Shown: positions 36,701 to 48,597, counted from the stretch's first letter. The stretch is DNA of 64,000 nt from Panulirus ornatus (GCF_036320965.1 NC_092264.1:13686775-13750774); one strand, 5' to 3'. Notes: a model not told the origin generated them from the sequence alone. Program-made: numbers and translations.

Positions 36701-37194
36701 TTAGAGGTTTATGATCAGACTAGAAGAAGCATGCTTTTTGAAGGGCAATGGCATTGGCATGAAAACAAGCCCAATACCATGCCTTATTAAAAAAAAGTCA
36801 TGTAATAAAAAAACAATTATTATATCAGACTGAACTCACTTTGGAGGACTGATGTATGAAATGGAAGATAAACAAAAGCAGACTTCTGCTACACTAATTT
36901 TCCATATATTATTTCGCATTTTGACAAGATGGTAATGTCTTTGGAGAGAAGTCAATGACCTGTGAACTATGAGGACAACCTGTCCCATAGACATCACAGT
37001 GCTTAACTCATATCAAAACATTCCCTGTTGGAGGTTCAAACCCAAAACTTGCTAGCAAGTGATGAACAATACCACCATACACTATAAACAGTATGTCTCA
37101 TATATTTCTCATCTGTTACTTTAGTTTAGAAAAGGACTGGATGGGAGCTTATACAAGTTTTCCCAACTCACACTTGGCAACACCACAATTGAAT

Positions 37195-37420
37195 TTTTAA
37201 ACTTATTTTCTGTTTCCCGCATTAGTGAGGTAGTGCCATGAATAGACAAATACATGGCTTCATTTGCTTGTGTCCATTCTCTAGATGATGTGTGTAATGC
37301 ACTAAAACCACAGCCCCCTATACCAAGCCTAAAAGACCTTTCTACGGATTCCCCCACCCACTTCATATGCCCTGGTTTAGTCTACTGACAGCACAAAGCC
37401 CTGTATACTATATCACTCCT
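37195..37420 (-). mobile_element. Old solo LINE 3' UTR
   Basis: Antisense: tgtttcccgcattagtgaggtagtg, aatgcactaaaaccacagcc, ccacttcatatgccctgg and tctactgacagcac match the 3' UTR order of the young LINE with many changes. Confidence 0.75.
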
Positions 37421-37847
37421 TCCAAATACCTGCAATTACATGACTTTACAAAGACTTGAAGTGCCATTCTCCAGGAAGCATCTGTCTAAACCTTCAAAGA
37501 AGTTGTTGGAGCCCTCCAAAGAGTAGGTCTTAAGAGGTTCTTCATATCTGTCTACCATATCAGTGAATCTAAAAGTTCTTGGGGTAAGGCTTTCTGCCAG
37601 TCTTTATATAAGGCCAAAAAGGCATGGTCTACCCAGATCACTTCTACAGACACTTGCCATTTTCTTGTACTAGGTACAGTACAAACTTCCCCAACCAGTG
37701 CTTTAGCTGATGATGCAACACCATAACATAATTTCATACTGATGAAGCAAGACTGCCATTGTCCAAGGTCTCTAGTTTCAGGAAACCAAAAGAATCTGTC
37801 TGAGTGCACCAATTTACCCCAAGCTTTCCAAAGAACACAGTATCCAC

Positions 37848-38378
37848 ACAGCCCTGCCTCACACTTACATGTATCCTAAAACATTTGCTCAGCTCTCCAT
37901 CCACTCTTACACATACCCACAACGTTAGGAAGCATCAGACGATATCTGTGTTGGGTCAGCCTAGTTGCAGAGGTGACCTGCTCCCGTCCCTCCCCGTCCA
38001 CACCGGGATATAAGGCACAGGTATTTTGCTCTGAGGTGCGTTGATGGCCAGGTTGTCCAGGATCATTGCCCAAAGCACCATTGCTCCTCTATAGAAGGCT
38101 TTTAGACCACCTAACAGTTTCCCCCTATACCATATCCTTAACACATCCCACAAAGCATTCCATTTGACTCTGTCATACATTTTCTCCAGATCTTAAAAAG
38201 CTGCATACAACTTTTTACCTCTCACTAAATACTTTTCCACGGTCATCTTTACTACAAAAATCTGGTCCACACATACGCTACCTTTCATAAAACCACCTTG
38301 CTCTTCACTTAATCTGCATTCAGTCACTTCCATCACTCTGTCAATTAATATTCTTGCATACACTCTTCCTGGTATACA
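37848..38378 (-). mobile_element. Decayed RT of a second, related LINE family
   Basis: Antisense RT segments: SEEQGGFMKG, VCVDQIFV, DLEKMYDRVKWNALWDVLR, GKLLGGLKAFYRG and VCVRVDGELSKCF...VRQGC. It differs clearly from the young family (KWNALWDVL versus RDALWKVL). About 135 bp of unrelated sequence (37935-38070) sits between FYRG and VCVRVDGE. The family is cut at 38378 by a young LINE and resumes at about 39588. Confidence 0.75.
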
Positions 38379-39581
38379 GAAGCAGTGAAAAGTTTTTATC
38401 GAGGATGTAAGGCATGTGTACGTGTAGGAAGAGAGGAAAGTGATTGGTTCTCAGTGAATGTAGGTTTGCGGCAGGGGTGTGTGATGTCTCCATGGTTGTT
38501 TAATTTGTTTATGGATGGGGTTGTTAGGGAGGTAAATGCAAGAGTTTTCGAAAGAGGGGCAAGTATGAAGTCTGTTGGGGATGAGAGAGCTTGGGAAGTG
38601 AGTCAGTTGTTGTTCACTGATGATACAGCGCTGGTGGCTGATTCATGTGAGAAACTGCAGAAGCTGGTGACTGAGTTTGGTAAAGTGTGTGGAAGAAGAA
38701 AGTTAAGAGTAAATGTGAATAGAGCAAGGTTATTAGGTACAGTAGGGTTGAGGGTCAAGTCAATTGGGAGGTGAGTTTGAATGGAGAAAAACTGGAGGAA
38801 GTGAAGTGTTTTAGATATCTGGGAGTGGATCTGGCAGCGGATGGAACCATGGAAGCGGAAGTGGATCATAGGGTGGGGGAGGGGGCGAAAATTCTGGGGG
38901 CCTTGAAGAATGTGTGGAAGTCAAGAACATTATCTCGGAAAGCAAAAATGGGTATGTTTGAAGGAATAGTGGTTCCAACAATGTTGTATGGTTGCGAGGC
39001 GTGGGCTATGGATAGAGTTGTGCGCAGGAGGATGGATGTGCTGGAAATGAGATGTTTGAGGACAATGTGTGGTGTGAGGTGGTTTGATCGAGTGAGTAAC
39101 GTAAGGGTAAGAGAGATGTGTGGAAATAAAATGAGCGTGGTTGAGAGAGCAGAAGAGGGTGTTTTGAAGTGGTTTGGGCACATGGAGAGAATGAGTGAGG
39201 AAAGATTGACCAAGAGGATATATGTGTCGGAGGTGGAGGGAACGAGGAGAAGAGGGAGACCAAATTGGCGGTGGAAAGATGGAGTGAAAAAGATTTTGTG
39301 TGATCGGGTCCTGAACATGCAGGAGGGTGAAAGGAGGGCAAGGAATAGAGTGAATTGGAGCGATGTGGTATACCGGGGTTGACGTGCTGTCAGTGGATTG
39401 AATCAAGGCATGTGAAGCGTCTGGGGTAAACCATGGAAAGCTGTGTAGGTATGTATATTTGCGTGTGTGGACGTATGTATATACATGTGTATGGGGGGGG
39501 GGTTGGGCCATTTCTTTCGTCTGTTTCCTTGCGCTACCTCGCAAACGCGGGAGACAGCGACAAAGTATAATAAAAAAAAAA
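38379..39581 (+). mobile_element. LINE copy, subfamily A, 5'-truncated, nested in the second LINE family
   Basis: The element begins at agaagcagtgaaaag in the RT and runs to an A-type 3' UTR and short A tail. A one-base deletion near 38720 (aatagagcaagg) shifts the frame; FADD is mutated to FTDD; the frame after 38771 is open to 39382. Flanks share only atac, so the target duplication is short or uncertain. The flanking RT of the other family is in antisense on both sides. Confidence 0.9.
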
Positions 39582-39587
39582 ATACAT

Positions 39588-39815
39588 CCTTAACACCTTT
39601 TCCTTTGAGTAAAGGAACAATAATAGCTTTCACCCAATCCTCAGGTACAACCTTCTGTTCCCATGCTAAAGTGCATATAAGATGCATCCACTCTGTCACA
39701 CTTTCTCCATACTTCAGCATTTCAGCTGGAATCCCATCTACTCCAGGAGCTTTTCATACCTTTAGCCTCATTATTGCCCTTCTTACCTCCCTCTTTGCTA
39801 TAGGCCACTGCACTT
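39588..39815 (-). mobile_element. Second LINE family, continuation
   Basis: Antisense: GVDGIPAEMLKYGESVTEW, CTLAWEQKVVPEDW and AIIVPLLKGKG, the RT fingers region. It belongs with 37848-38378; about 30-45 nt between the two pieces (the NYRGISLLS region) are missing. Confidence 0.78.
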
Positions 39816-40674
39816 AATTGGGCAATAATTGGTCTCCAGTTATGAGCAGCAAGGAATGACCATCAAAACTCACAGAATGGAGAGGCCTTACTTTTTTCAT
39901 AGAGTGCTGGTATTAACATCAACATTTGCTAATGAAAACTGCAGAAATAAAGCATCAGAAACAAATAGAGGGTGAAGAATACACTCTTGATTTGATGAAC
40001 TAGGCCCAGTTAAATGCTTTTGAATCTTGGAAGGAAAATCTCACTTTATTCTTTTCATTGAAAAGGAAGACAATACAGGACTTTGAAAATTTTTGGTTTG
40101 AAGGAGACTCCTTTTTCATTTGATGAACTTATACGTTCATCAAATGATCAGATTACCAGACCAGGGTCTACTCTACAAGGACAGACAATGAATCTGGAAA
40201 TCCTGAAACTTAAACAGGAGAAGAACTAGATCTGTATTCTCTCTGTGGAAGACCTGTGGTTCTAAATCCAGCATTATAAATATGCCAATCCAAAAGGAAA
40301 AGATGGTATTCTGCCCATCTTTGACTCATACTAAACATGGTGGAAACCAACCATACCCATACTTTTCTTTAACAAGGCATGCTATGGTGAAAGACTTTGT
40401 TAAACAGGTATTCAAGAAGTTTTTATTGCCTAACTTAAATCGGTCACAGCAAACACCTCTCAGGAACGAAAAGATTTTTAAAAAGAAGGGTAACTTTTGT
40501 GCTGAATAGCTTTTACATAGGGGCCGTCGAGTTCAGTGTGCTCCTAACAGGTGGCAATAATACACACTTTAGTTCCAACCGAAGACGAAGCCTGACCTAT
40601 ACGAGTGTCAAGCTCCTCTGGTGAAATGGGATGGAGACCTGGAGGTTAATGTTAAGGCTTAAAACACAGCAGAA
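39816..40674. other. Intron sequence, unannotated
   Basis: AT-rich. An open frame at 40282-40509 has no recognisable family. I see nothing I can support. Confidence 0.35.
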
Positions 40675-40729
40675 CCTCAAAATTAAACAAAACAGTTCAT
40701 ACTATTGAAAAAAGATGTACTTCATTATC

Positions 40730-41358
40730 ATTAGGTATTAAGTATTCTTATGACTGTTTGACTTACGATTTTTCAACTTTACAATGGTGCAATAGCAATA
40801 TGCATTCAGTAGAGCCTTACTCCGAAATTTGATCTATTCCCGGGCTAACAATATGAGGAATGATACTATCTCATGATGCTGTGCAGTGGCACTGAGCTGC
40901 AGCTTCCAGTCAGCCATGAGATCACGTGTAAACAACCGTTACTCTACAGTGTACTGTGTTGCCAGAGTTTTTTGGATTTTGTGTTCTGTTTTTTCAATCC
41001 CATCATGTTTACAAACCGTCACACCCATCTATGTTTCCTGCCTCTGGTGAGAAGAGGAAGGCAATTGCTCTTGAGATGAAATTAAAGATAACTGTCCAGC
41101 ATGAAGTTATACCCAAGGCACCTAGGAAGTTCACATCAAAAAAACACTTTATTATAAAATAGGCTTTGTGTTAGATAATTTTGTCCAACTGTAGGCTAAT
41201 GAAAGTTTTCTGAGGACGTTTATGGTTGGCTAGGCTAAGCTATGATGTTCGGTAGGGTAAATGTAGAGCATTAAATGCATTTTTTGACATGATATTTTCA
41301 ACATATGATGGGTTTATCGGAACGTAACCCCATCGTAAGGTGAGAAGTATCTGTACTA
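40730..41358 (+). mobile_element. Tigger-like (pogo group, Tc1/mariner superfamily) internally deleted transposon
   Basis: The left end has gacttacgatttttcaacttt and acaatggtgcaatagcaata. The body has attcccgggctaacaatatg and cagtgtactgtgttgccag. The right part has gctaagctatgatgttcggt and gtttatcggaacgtaacccc. From memory these follow a mammalian Tigger consensus in the same order. A short frame (about 41036-41100) reads SGEKRKAIALEMKLKITVQH, like the start of a Tigger transposase, then jumps to the 3' end, so most of the transposase is deleted. The ends show weak inverted similarity around ttacgat. Confidence 0.78.
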
Positions 41359-41449
41359 GAAAACTCCTTCCCAAAAATGTGAGAGCTTACAAAGAATGCC
41401 ATGGTTCAAGCTATATAAAGGCACTATTTTTATAACTTTTTTCATACTT

Positions 41450-41700
41450 CTCCCCTACGTTACTGAGGTAGTTGGAAAGGAATAGGGAAAGAAATGGACT
41501 CATTCACTCACAACCACTCTCTACAGTCACATATAATGCACCAAAACCAGAGCCCCATATCCACAACCAGGTCTAACAGACCTTTCCATGGTTTTTCCTA
41601 ACCTCTTCATATGCCCTGGTTCAGCCCACTGTCAGCACATTTCCCTCTTGTGTACTACATCACCCCAGTTCACTCTATCTCCTACATACCTTACACTCTC
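41450..41700 (-). mobile_element. Old solo LINE 3' UTR
   Basis: Antisense: ctacgttactgaggtagttgg, cacatataatgcaccaaaacc, cctttccatggtttttcc and tgccctggttcagcccactg. The 3' UTR order is preserved, with strong decay. Confidence 0.75.
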
Positions 41701-41734
41701 TACTCATACACAATGAGAAAGACAGAAGAAACAA

Positions 41735-41905
41735 AGCAACACCAGTCTCTCTCAAGTAGAGGCTCAAAAAAAAAAGAAGCTCTTCTCCAGTGGAGGCTCA
41801 AAGAAAAAAAACAAGAAACTCTATTCCAGTGGAGGATCAAAGAAAAAACTGAAGTTCTCAAAGAAGAACTAGCAGTTCTTCTCAGGCAGAGGCTCAACCT
41901 CCTCC
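41735..41905. repeat. Degenerate minisatellite, about four units
   Basis: Units of about 40-45 bp of the type ttct(c)ca.tggaggctcaaagaaaaaa repeat four times with variable A runs. Open frames on both strands cross it only because the unit lacks stops. Confidence 0.85.
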
Positions 41906-42477
41906 CACGTGCATCTGCGAAGCATGTTATGCATGAACATGGGACGCAAACTGGGATCAAAAACCATTTGATAAACCCTTTCCATTTGTACCTTCGCATA
42001 TCATCAACAGGATTAGTCAGGACATGGACACAGTAACATAGAAATACTGGTTTATCTCTATACCCTTACGATGATATGGATGCGAACTGATCTCATCCTG
42101 TGTCTATATCCATGATATCATAACCGAGCGCTATCTTATACAAGTAGTGCTGATGCCTACCACTTTACTGGTATGGCAGTAGAGTCCTCTTGGAAGCTCT
42201 CAAGTATGTGTACTGTGCACCAAAAGGTAAGGCGTAAGACGGCCATTGACTTAACGTATTGTGGAAATCATTTCATGTCTTTTAGAGAGACCTAGGTAAT
42301 TGTAATATGTTAACTCATGCATTAACTGCACTATTTGTACATTTGTCAACAATGTGATAGTGCATCATAACCATCAGTTTGTTGAGCAACCATAAGGCTC
42401 ATAGTTTACTTTGTTTGTCTACTTGGGTGTTTACTTTCGATATTTGTCCACAATTATCAAGCTCTTGTGATATCCCA

Positions 42478-43116
42478 TTATGCCTAGGAGTTACAACAAA
42501 GGAGGACATTGCAGTAGTGACAGTTTTATATAAAGCATAGCATAATTTGAAATATATCACTGAGCATATAGAAGTGTGCTAGCAAAGTGTCCAAAGGTTA
42601 ATGAAGCAGTTTCTGAAATTGCGAGGAGTCAGTTTTGCCAACTCCTCTTCCCCAGTCTGGAAGGCCAAGATTAATATCTAAGACATGCAAAGAGATTGCA
42701 GGAAAAGCTCAGGCCTGGCCATCTCTAACGGTGCATAGAATCAAGCAAAAGAACCCTAACTTGCTTGAACATATCTTATTAAAGAGTGTTCAAAAGTTAT
42801 TCATAATGACTTGGGATTTTGTAGTTTTCGTGCCAAACATAAACGTCTAGTGACTGCCACTCAGAAAGATAAACAAGAAATTTTGCAAGAAATACAGAAT
42901 TTGGGACCTAGAAACATGGAGAACCATGTTTAGGAGTGATGAGTTAATATTTGCTGTGACTAGAAACACCAGAAAGAGGATTTACAGGCCACCCCACTCA
43001 GACCTGCACTTGCCTCAGGACACAGAACAGACTGAAAACATCCTTCTTCTCTTATGGTCTGGGGCTTTTTCATTTGCTGTGTCATTGATGATTTCATATT
43101 CTTACCCAAAAATGTA
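42478..43116 (+). pseudogene. Decayed Tc1-like transposase (5' part)
   Basis: Frames shift repeatedly, but the order of motifs is that of Tc1 transposases: MPRSYNKG near 42479, SGRPRLISKTCKEIAGKAQA, then WPSLTVHRIK, LGFCSFRAKHK, W(R)TMFRSDELIF, IYRPPHSD, a SLMVWG(A)F block and FLPKNV. The sequence breaks at FLPKNV where a LINE block is inserted and resumes at 46214. No intact DDE domain remains. Confidence 0.82.
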
Positions 43117-44622
43117 GGAGGTCAAGAGAAAGGTGCAAGAAGTGAAAAAGAGGGCAAATGAGAGTTGGGGTGAGAGAGTATCATTAAATTCTAGGGAGAA
43201 TAAACAGATGTTTTAGGGGGTAAATAAAGTGCGTAAGACAAGGGAGCAAATGGGAACTTCAGTGAAGGGGGCTAATGGGGAGGTGATAACAAGTAGTGGT
43301 GATGTGAGAAGGAGATGGAGCGAGTATTTTGAAGGTTTGTTGAATGTGTTTGATAATAGAGTGGCAGATATAGGGTGTTTTGGTCAAGGTGGTCTGCAAA
43401 GTGAGAGGGTTAGGGAAAATGATTTGGCAAACAGAGAAGAGGTAGTAAAGACTTTGCGGAAGATGAAAGCCGGCAAGGCAGCAGGTTTGGATGGTATTGC
43501 AGTGGAATTTATTAAAAAAGGAGGTGACTGTATTGTTGACTGGTTGGTAAGGTTATTTAATGTATGTATAATTCATGGTGAGGTGCCTGAGGATTGGCGG
43601 AATACTTGCATAGTGCCATTGTACAAAGGCAAAGGGGATAAGAGTGAGTGCTCAAATTACAGAGGTATAAGTTTGTTATGAGAGAGCTTGGGAAGTGAGT
43701 CAGTTGTTGTTCGCTGATGATACAGCGCTGGTGGCTGATTCATGTGAGAAACTGCAGAAGCTGGTGACTGAGTTTGGTAAAGTGTGTGGAAGAGGAAAGT
43801 TAAGAGTAAATGTGAATAAGAGCAAGGTTATTAGGTACAGTAGGGTTGAGGGTCAAGTCAATTGGGAGGTGAGTTTGAATGGAGAAAAACTGGAGGAAGT
43901 GAAGTGTTTTAGATATCTGGGAGTGGATCTGGCAGCGGATGGAACCATGGAAGCGGAAGTGGATCATAGGGTGGGGGAGGAGGCGAAAATTCTGGGGGCC
44001 TTGAAGAATGTGTGGAAGTCGAGAACATTATCTCGGAAAGCAAAAATGGGTATGTTTGAAGGAATAGTGGTTCCAACAATGTTGTATGGTTGCGAGGCGT
44101 GGGACTATGGATAGAGTTGTGCGCAGGAGGATGGATGTGCTGGAAATGAGATGTTTGAGGACAATGTGTGGTGTGAGGTGGTTTGATCGAGTGAGTAACG
44201 TAAGGGTAAGAGAGATGTGTGGAAATAAAATGAGCGTGGTTGAGAGAGCAGAAGAGGGTGTTTTGAAGTGGTTTGGGCACATGGAGAGAATGAGTGAGGA
44301 AAGATTGACCAAGAGGATATATGTGTCGGAGGTGGAGGGAACGAGGAGATGAGGGAGACCAAATTGGAGGTGGAAAGATGGAGTGAAAAAGATTTTGTGT
44401 GATCGGGGCCTGAACATGCAGGAGGGTGAAAGGAGGGCAAGGAATAGAGTGAATTGGAGCGATGTGGTATACCGGGGTTGACGTGCTGTCAGTGGATTGA
44501 ATCAAGGCATGTGAAGCGTCTGGGGTAAACCATGGAAAGCTGTGTAGGTATGTATATTTGCGTGTGTGGACGTATGTATATACATGTGTATGGGGGGAGG
44601 TTGGGCCATTTCTTTCGTCTGC
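43117..44622 (+). mobile_element. Subfamily A half of the composite, internally deleted
   Basis: Starts in the EN-RT linker (gaggtcaagagaaaggtgc). The RT is open from 43229 to ISLL at 43678, then jumps to ERAWEVSQLLFADD, a deletion of about 0.47 kb that removes the fingers/palm core including MDLEKAYDRVD. An extra base near 44103 and a stop in place of the first RR Arg codon (agatga, 44350) follow. VDHRVGEE and the short 3' UTR mark subfamily A. It ends at tttctttcgtctg. Confidence 0.93.
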
Positions 44623-46213
44623 TTTGAAGAATGTATGTGAGAAATACTTAGAAAAGCAAATGGATTTGTATGTAGCATTTATGGATCTGGAGAAGGCATA
44701 TGATAGAGTTGATAGAGATGCTCTGTGGAAGGTATTAAGAATATATGGTGTGGGAGGCAAGTTGTTAGAAGCAGTGAAAAGTTTTTATCGAGGATGTAAG
44801 GCATGTGTACGTGTAGGAAGAGAGGAAAGTGATTGGTTCTCAGTGAATGTAGGTTTGCGGCAGGGGTGTGTGTTATCTCCATGGTTGTTGAATTTGTTTA
44901 TGGATGGGGTTGTTAGGGAGGTGAATGCAAGAGTTTTGGAAAGAGGGGCAAGTATGCAGTCTGTTGTGGATGAGAGAGCTTGGGAAGTGAGTCAGTTGTT
45001 GTTCGCTGATGATACAGCGCTGGTGGCTGATTCATGTGAGAAACTGCAGAAGCTGGTGACTGAGTTTGGTAAAGTGTGTGAAAGAAGAAAGTTAAGAGTA
45101 AATGTGAATAAGAGCAAGGTTATTAGGTACAGTAGGGCTGAGGGTCAAGTCAATTGGAAGGTAACTTTGAATGGAGAAAAACTGGAGGAAGTAAAGTGTT
45201 TTAGATATCTGGGAGTGGATCTGGCAGTGGATGGAACCATGGAAGCGGAAGTGAATCATAGGGTGGGGGAGGGGGCGAAAATTCTGGGAGCCTTGAAGAA
45301 TGTTTGGAAGTCGAGAACATTATCTTGGAAAGCAAAAATGAGTATGGTTCCAACAATGTTGTATGGCTGCAAGGCGTGGGCTATGGATAGAGTTGTGCGC
45401 AGGAGGGTGGATGTGCTGGAAATGAGATGTTTGAGGACAATATGTGGTGTGAGGTGGTTTGATCGAGTAAGTAATAATAGGGTAAGAGAGATGTGTGGTA
45501 ATAAAAAGAGTGTGGTTGAGAGAGCAGAAGAGGGTGTTTTGAAATGGTTTGATCACATGGAGAGAATGAGTGATGAGGAAAGATTGACCAAGAGGATATA
45601 TGTGTCAGAGGTGGAGGGAACGAGGAGAAGTGGGAGACCAAATTGGAGGTGGAAAGATGGAGTGAAAAAGATTTTGAGTGATCGGGGCCTGAACATGCAG
45701 GAGGGTGAAAGGCATGCAAGGAATAGAGTGAATTGGAACGATGTGGTATACCGGGGTGGACGTGCTGTCAATGGACTGAACCAGGGCATGTGAAGCATCT
45801 GGGGTAAACCATGGAAAGTTCTGTGGGGCCTGGATGTGGAAAGGGAGCTGTGGTTTTGGTGCATTATACATGACAGCTAGAGACTTAGTGTGAACGAATG
45901 GGGCCTTTGTTGTCTTCTCCTAGCGCTACCTCGCACACATGAGGGGGGAGGGGGTTGTTATTCCATGTGTAGCGAGGTGGCGGTGGGAATAAATAAGGGC
46001 AGAGAGTATGAATTATGTACATGTGTATATATGTATATGTCTGTGTGTATATATATGTGTACATTGAGATGTATAGGTATGTATATTTGCGTGTGTGGAC
46101 GTGTATGTATACACATGTGTATGTGGGTGGGTTGGGCCATTCTTTCGTCTGTTTCCTTGCACTACCTCGCTAATGCGGGAGACAGCGACAAAGCAAAATA
46201 AATAAATACATAA
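44623..46213 (+). mobile_element. Subfamily B half of the composite
   Basis: Starts at gctttgaagaatgtatgtg (ALKNVCEKYLEK) and is open to 45793, through MDLEKAYDRVD, GLRQGCVLSPW, MQSVVDERAWEVS and FADDTAL. Four codons (MFEGIV region) are missing near 45345. The long B-type 3' UTR follows, with an aaataaataca tail. The open frame extends backward into the A-type 3' UTR to 44558, but those codons are UTR. Confidence 0.93.
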
Positions 46214-46226
46214 ACCCAAAAATGTA

Positions 46227-46295
46227 ACACAGAACTGGGAAAAGCACTTAAATGTACTTAAATGTACTTGATTCATTTAGAAATGCAAAGGCCTG
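46227..46295 (+). pseudogene. Tc1-like transposase continuation
   Basis: Immediately after the LINE block, acacagaactgggaaaagca reads on from FLPKNV as TQNWEKHLNVLK, consistent with Tc1 transposase order; similarity fades near 46295. Confidence 0.6.
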
Positions 46296-47215
46296 ACCTG
46301 ACCTAAACTCATCCGATAACCTGAGGCCCACTGACTACCTGATATGGATACATCTTTAGTATCAAAGCTTGAGGTGGCACTCAAGCAGCTATGGGGTAGT
46401 TATTCCATGGAACTACTCAAGAATATTCATGATAGTATTCCCAAATGCTACAGGAGTGCATCAAGAGGAAAAGGAAAGTTAAAAAGTATCAAAAATGTTA
46501 GTTTAAATCATGGTTTTTTAGGCCACCTAACCATAAATAATTTCTTATGTTCAGCTCACACCCTAACTTTTTGTGCATATTAAATGTATTGAAACCTTTA
46601 AAGGCACAAAATATTTCTAAGGTGAACCCAACATTTTATAAAAGTCAACTAGTATTTAATCATATATACAAGCAGGGACTTAAATATTTTGTCTCATTTT
46701 CTGTCCCAAAAATCTCATGCTCATATTTCAAAAGAAACTGAGAACTCTGAAAAATGCTCATACTGGAAGGTAGAGAAACCCAACTGAAAAATTGCCTCGA
46801 AAAACCTTTTTTCTGTATATGTACTTACTTTTCTTTGTATGAGAGCTTGGCCCTGCCAAAGGTATAATGTCCAACATTATCTGGTTCACTGTTCATGGAA
46901 CACCTAGAGTGTGGACCAGTAGGGATCCATCCCTCCCATCATAACTTGGAAGGTGATCTTCACCCGCAAGAAGGTCCCATCGCAACTAATTCAGAGAAAG
47001 TAGTATCTATGCATTTGAAAAAAATTCCCCCAGGATTGAACTGAGGGTTCTAATTGCCTGTCATACCATCGTTCAAAGTCGGTTGAACCAGCAGCAGATG
47101 CAGGCTTCTGATGACCATTTCTGATATGACAATATGTGGGAATGAACGAGTACCAGAACTATTCTAGTCCCTACCTCTGCGTATTTACCTTGTAAGAAGC
47201 CTAAACACTAAAAAC
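46296..47215. other. Intron sequence, unannotated
   Basis: AT-rich; short open frames without recognisable content. Nothing supported. Confidence 0.35.
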
Positions 47216-47372
47216 CTACGAAAAAGAAAATGAGGAAAGTAACTTGATTGCATGTGTGGGAGAAGTGGAGGAAGTGTACCATTCCCCAGGAGAGACACTT
47301 AATTCCTGTACCATATTCACAACAACCTCGCTAGTGCAGGAAATGGCTAACAAATATGAAAAAACAATCCAT
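47216..47372 (+). mobile_element. Possible old LINE 3' tail
   Basis: caacctcgctagtgcaggaaatggctaac followed by a short A run resembles the terminal block acctcgc...gcggg..a.ggc of these LINEs. It abuts the next LINE. Confidence 0.45.
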
Positions 47373-48432
47373 AATGGAGAAAAACTGGAGGAAGTAAAGT
47401 GTTTTAGATATCTGGGAGTGGATCTGGCAGCGGATGGAACCATGGAAGCGGAAGTGAATCATGGGGTGGGGGAGGGGGCGAAAATCCTTGGAGCCTTGAA
47501 GAATGTTTGGAAGTCGAGAACATTATCTCGGAAAGCAAAAACGGGTATGTTTGAAGGAATAGTGGTTCCAATAATGTTGTATGGTTGCGAGGCGTGGGCT
47601 ATGGATAGAGTTGTGCGCAGAAGGGTGGATGTGCTGGAAATGAGATGTTTGAGGACAATGTGTGGTGTGAGGTGGTTTGATCGAGTAAGTAATGTAAGGG
47701 TAAGAGAGATGTGTGGAAATAAAAAGAGCGTGGTTGAGAGAGCAGAAGAGGGTGTTTTGAAATGGTTTGGGCACATGGAGAGAATGAGTGAGGAAAATTG
47801 ACCAAGAGGATATATGTGTCGGAGGTGAAGGGAACGAGGAGAAGTGGGAGACCAAATTGGAGGTGGAAAGATGGAGTGAAAAAGATTTTGTGTGATCGGG
47901 GCCTGAACATGCAGGAGGGTGAAAGGCGGGTGAGGAATAGAGTGAATTGGATCGATGTGGGATACCGGGGTTGACGTGCTGTCAGTGGATTGAATCAGGG
48001 CATGTGAAGCGTCTGGGGTAAACCATGGAAAGTTGTGTGGGGCCTGGATGTGGAAAGGGAGCTGTGGTTTCGGGCATTGTTGTATGACAGCTAGAGACTG
48101 AATGTGAACGAATGGGGCCTTTGTTGTCTTTTCCTAGCGCTACCTCGCACACATGAGGGGGGAGGGGGATGGTATTCCATGTGTGGTGAGTTGGCGATGG
48201 GAATGAATAAAGACAGACTGTGTGAATTGTGTCCATGGGTATATATGTATGTGTCTGTGTGTGTATATATATGTGTACATTGAGATGTATAGGTATGTAT
48301 ATTTGCGTGTGTGGACGTGTATGTATATACATGTGTATGGAGGTGGGTTGGGCCATTTCTTTCGTCTGTTTCCTTGCGCTACCTCGCAAACGCGGGAGAC
48401 ATTGACAAAGCAAAATAAATAAATAAATTTAA
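47373..48432 (+). mobile_element. LINE copy, subfamily B, 5'-truncated
   Basis: Begins at aatggagaaaaactggagg and runs through RYLGVDL and EVNHGVGEG (B marker). A deletion in gaggaaagattg near 47795 breaks the frame. The long B-type 3' UTR follows, with an aaataaataaat tail. Codons upstream of 47373 in the same frame are not LINE. I found no convincing target duplication. Confidence 0.92.
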
Positions 48433-48597
48433 AAAGTTCAAAATCAATACTCTGTGGCTAAATACACAACCTCATACAAAAATTAATGAGTTTAAAGATT
48501 CTATTAAAAACTAATACTTCACTACAGTATGCATATTATGGTGAATAAAAAACATTCAGTAAACTCGATACAATTAAATACACATACATTAATATGA

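Larger units (their letters stand above)
43104..46226 (+). mobile_element. Composite LINE insertion (A + B chimera) with 13-bp target-site duplication
   Basis: acccaaaaatgta occurs at 43104-43116 and 46214-46226. Between the copies are a subfamily A fragment (43117-44622) and a subfamily B fragment (44623-46213), head to tail. The A part has no poly(A) and no terminal tttccttgcgctacc block of its own, so the pair arrived as one unit. The host Tc1 sequence is restored when the block and one target copy are removed (FLPKNV continues as TQNWEKHLNVLK). Confidence 0.93.

Noticed and set aside
41611..42036. A coiled-coil protein rich in Lys and Glu
   Set aside because: It is the translation of an A-rich minisatellite following an old LINE 3' UTR.
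44558..45793. A 411-codon frame
   Set aside because: The beginning is A-type 3' UTR; the rest is the subfamily B RT of the composite.
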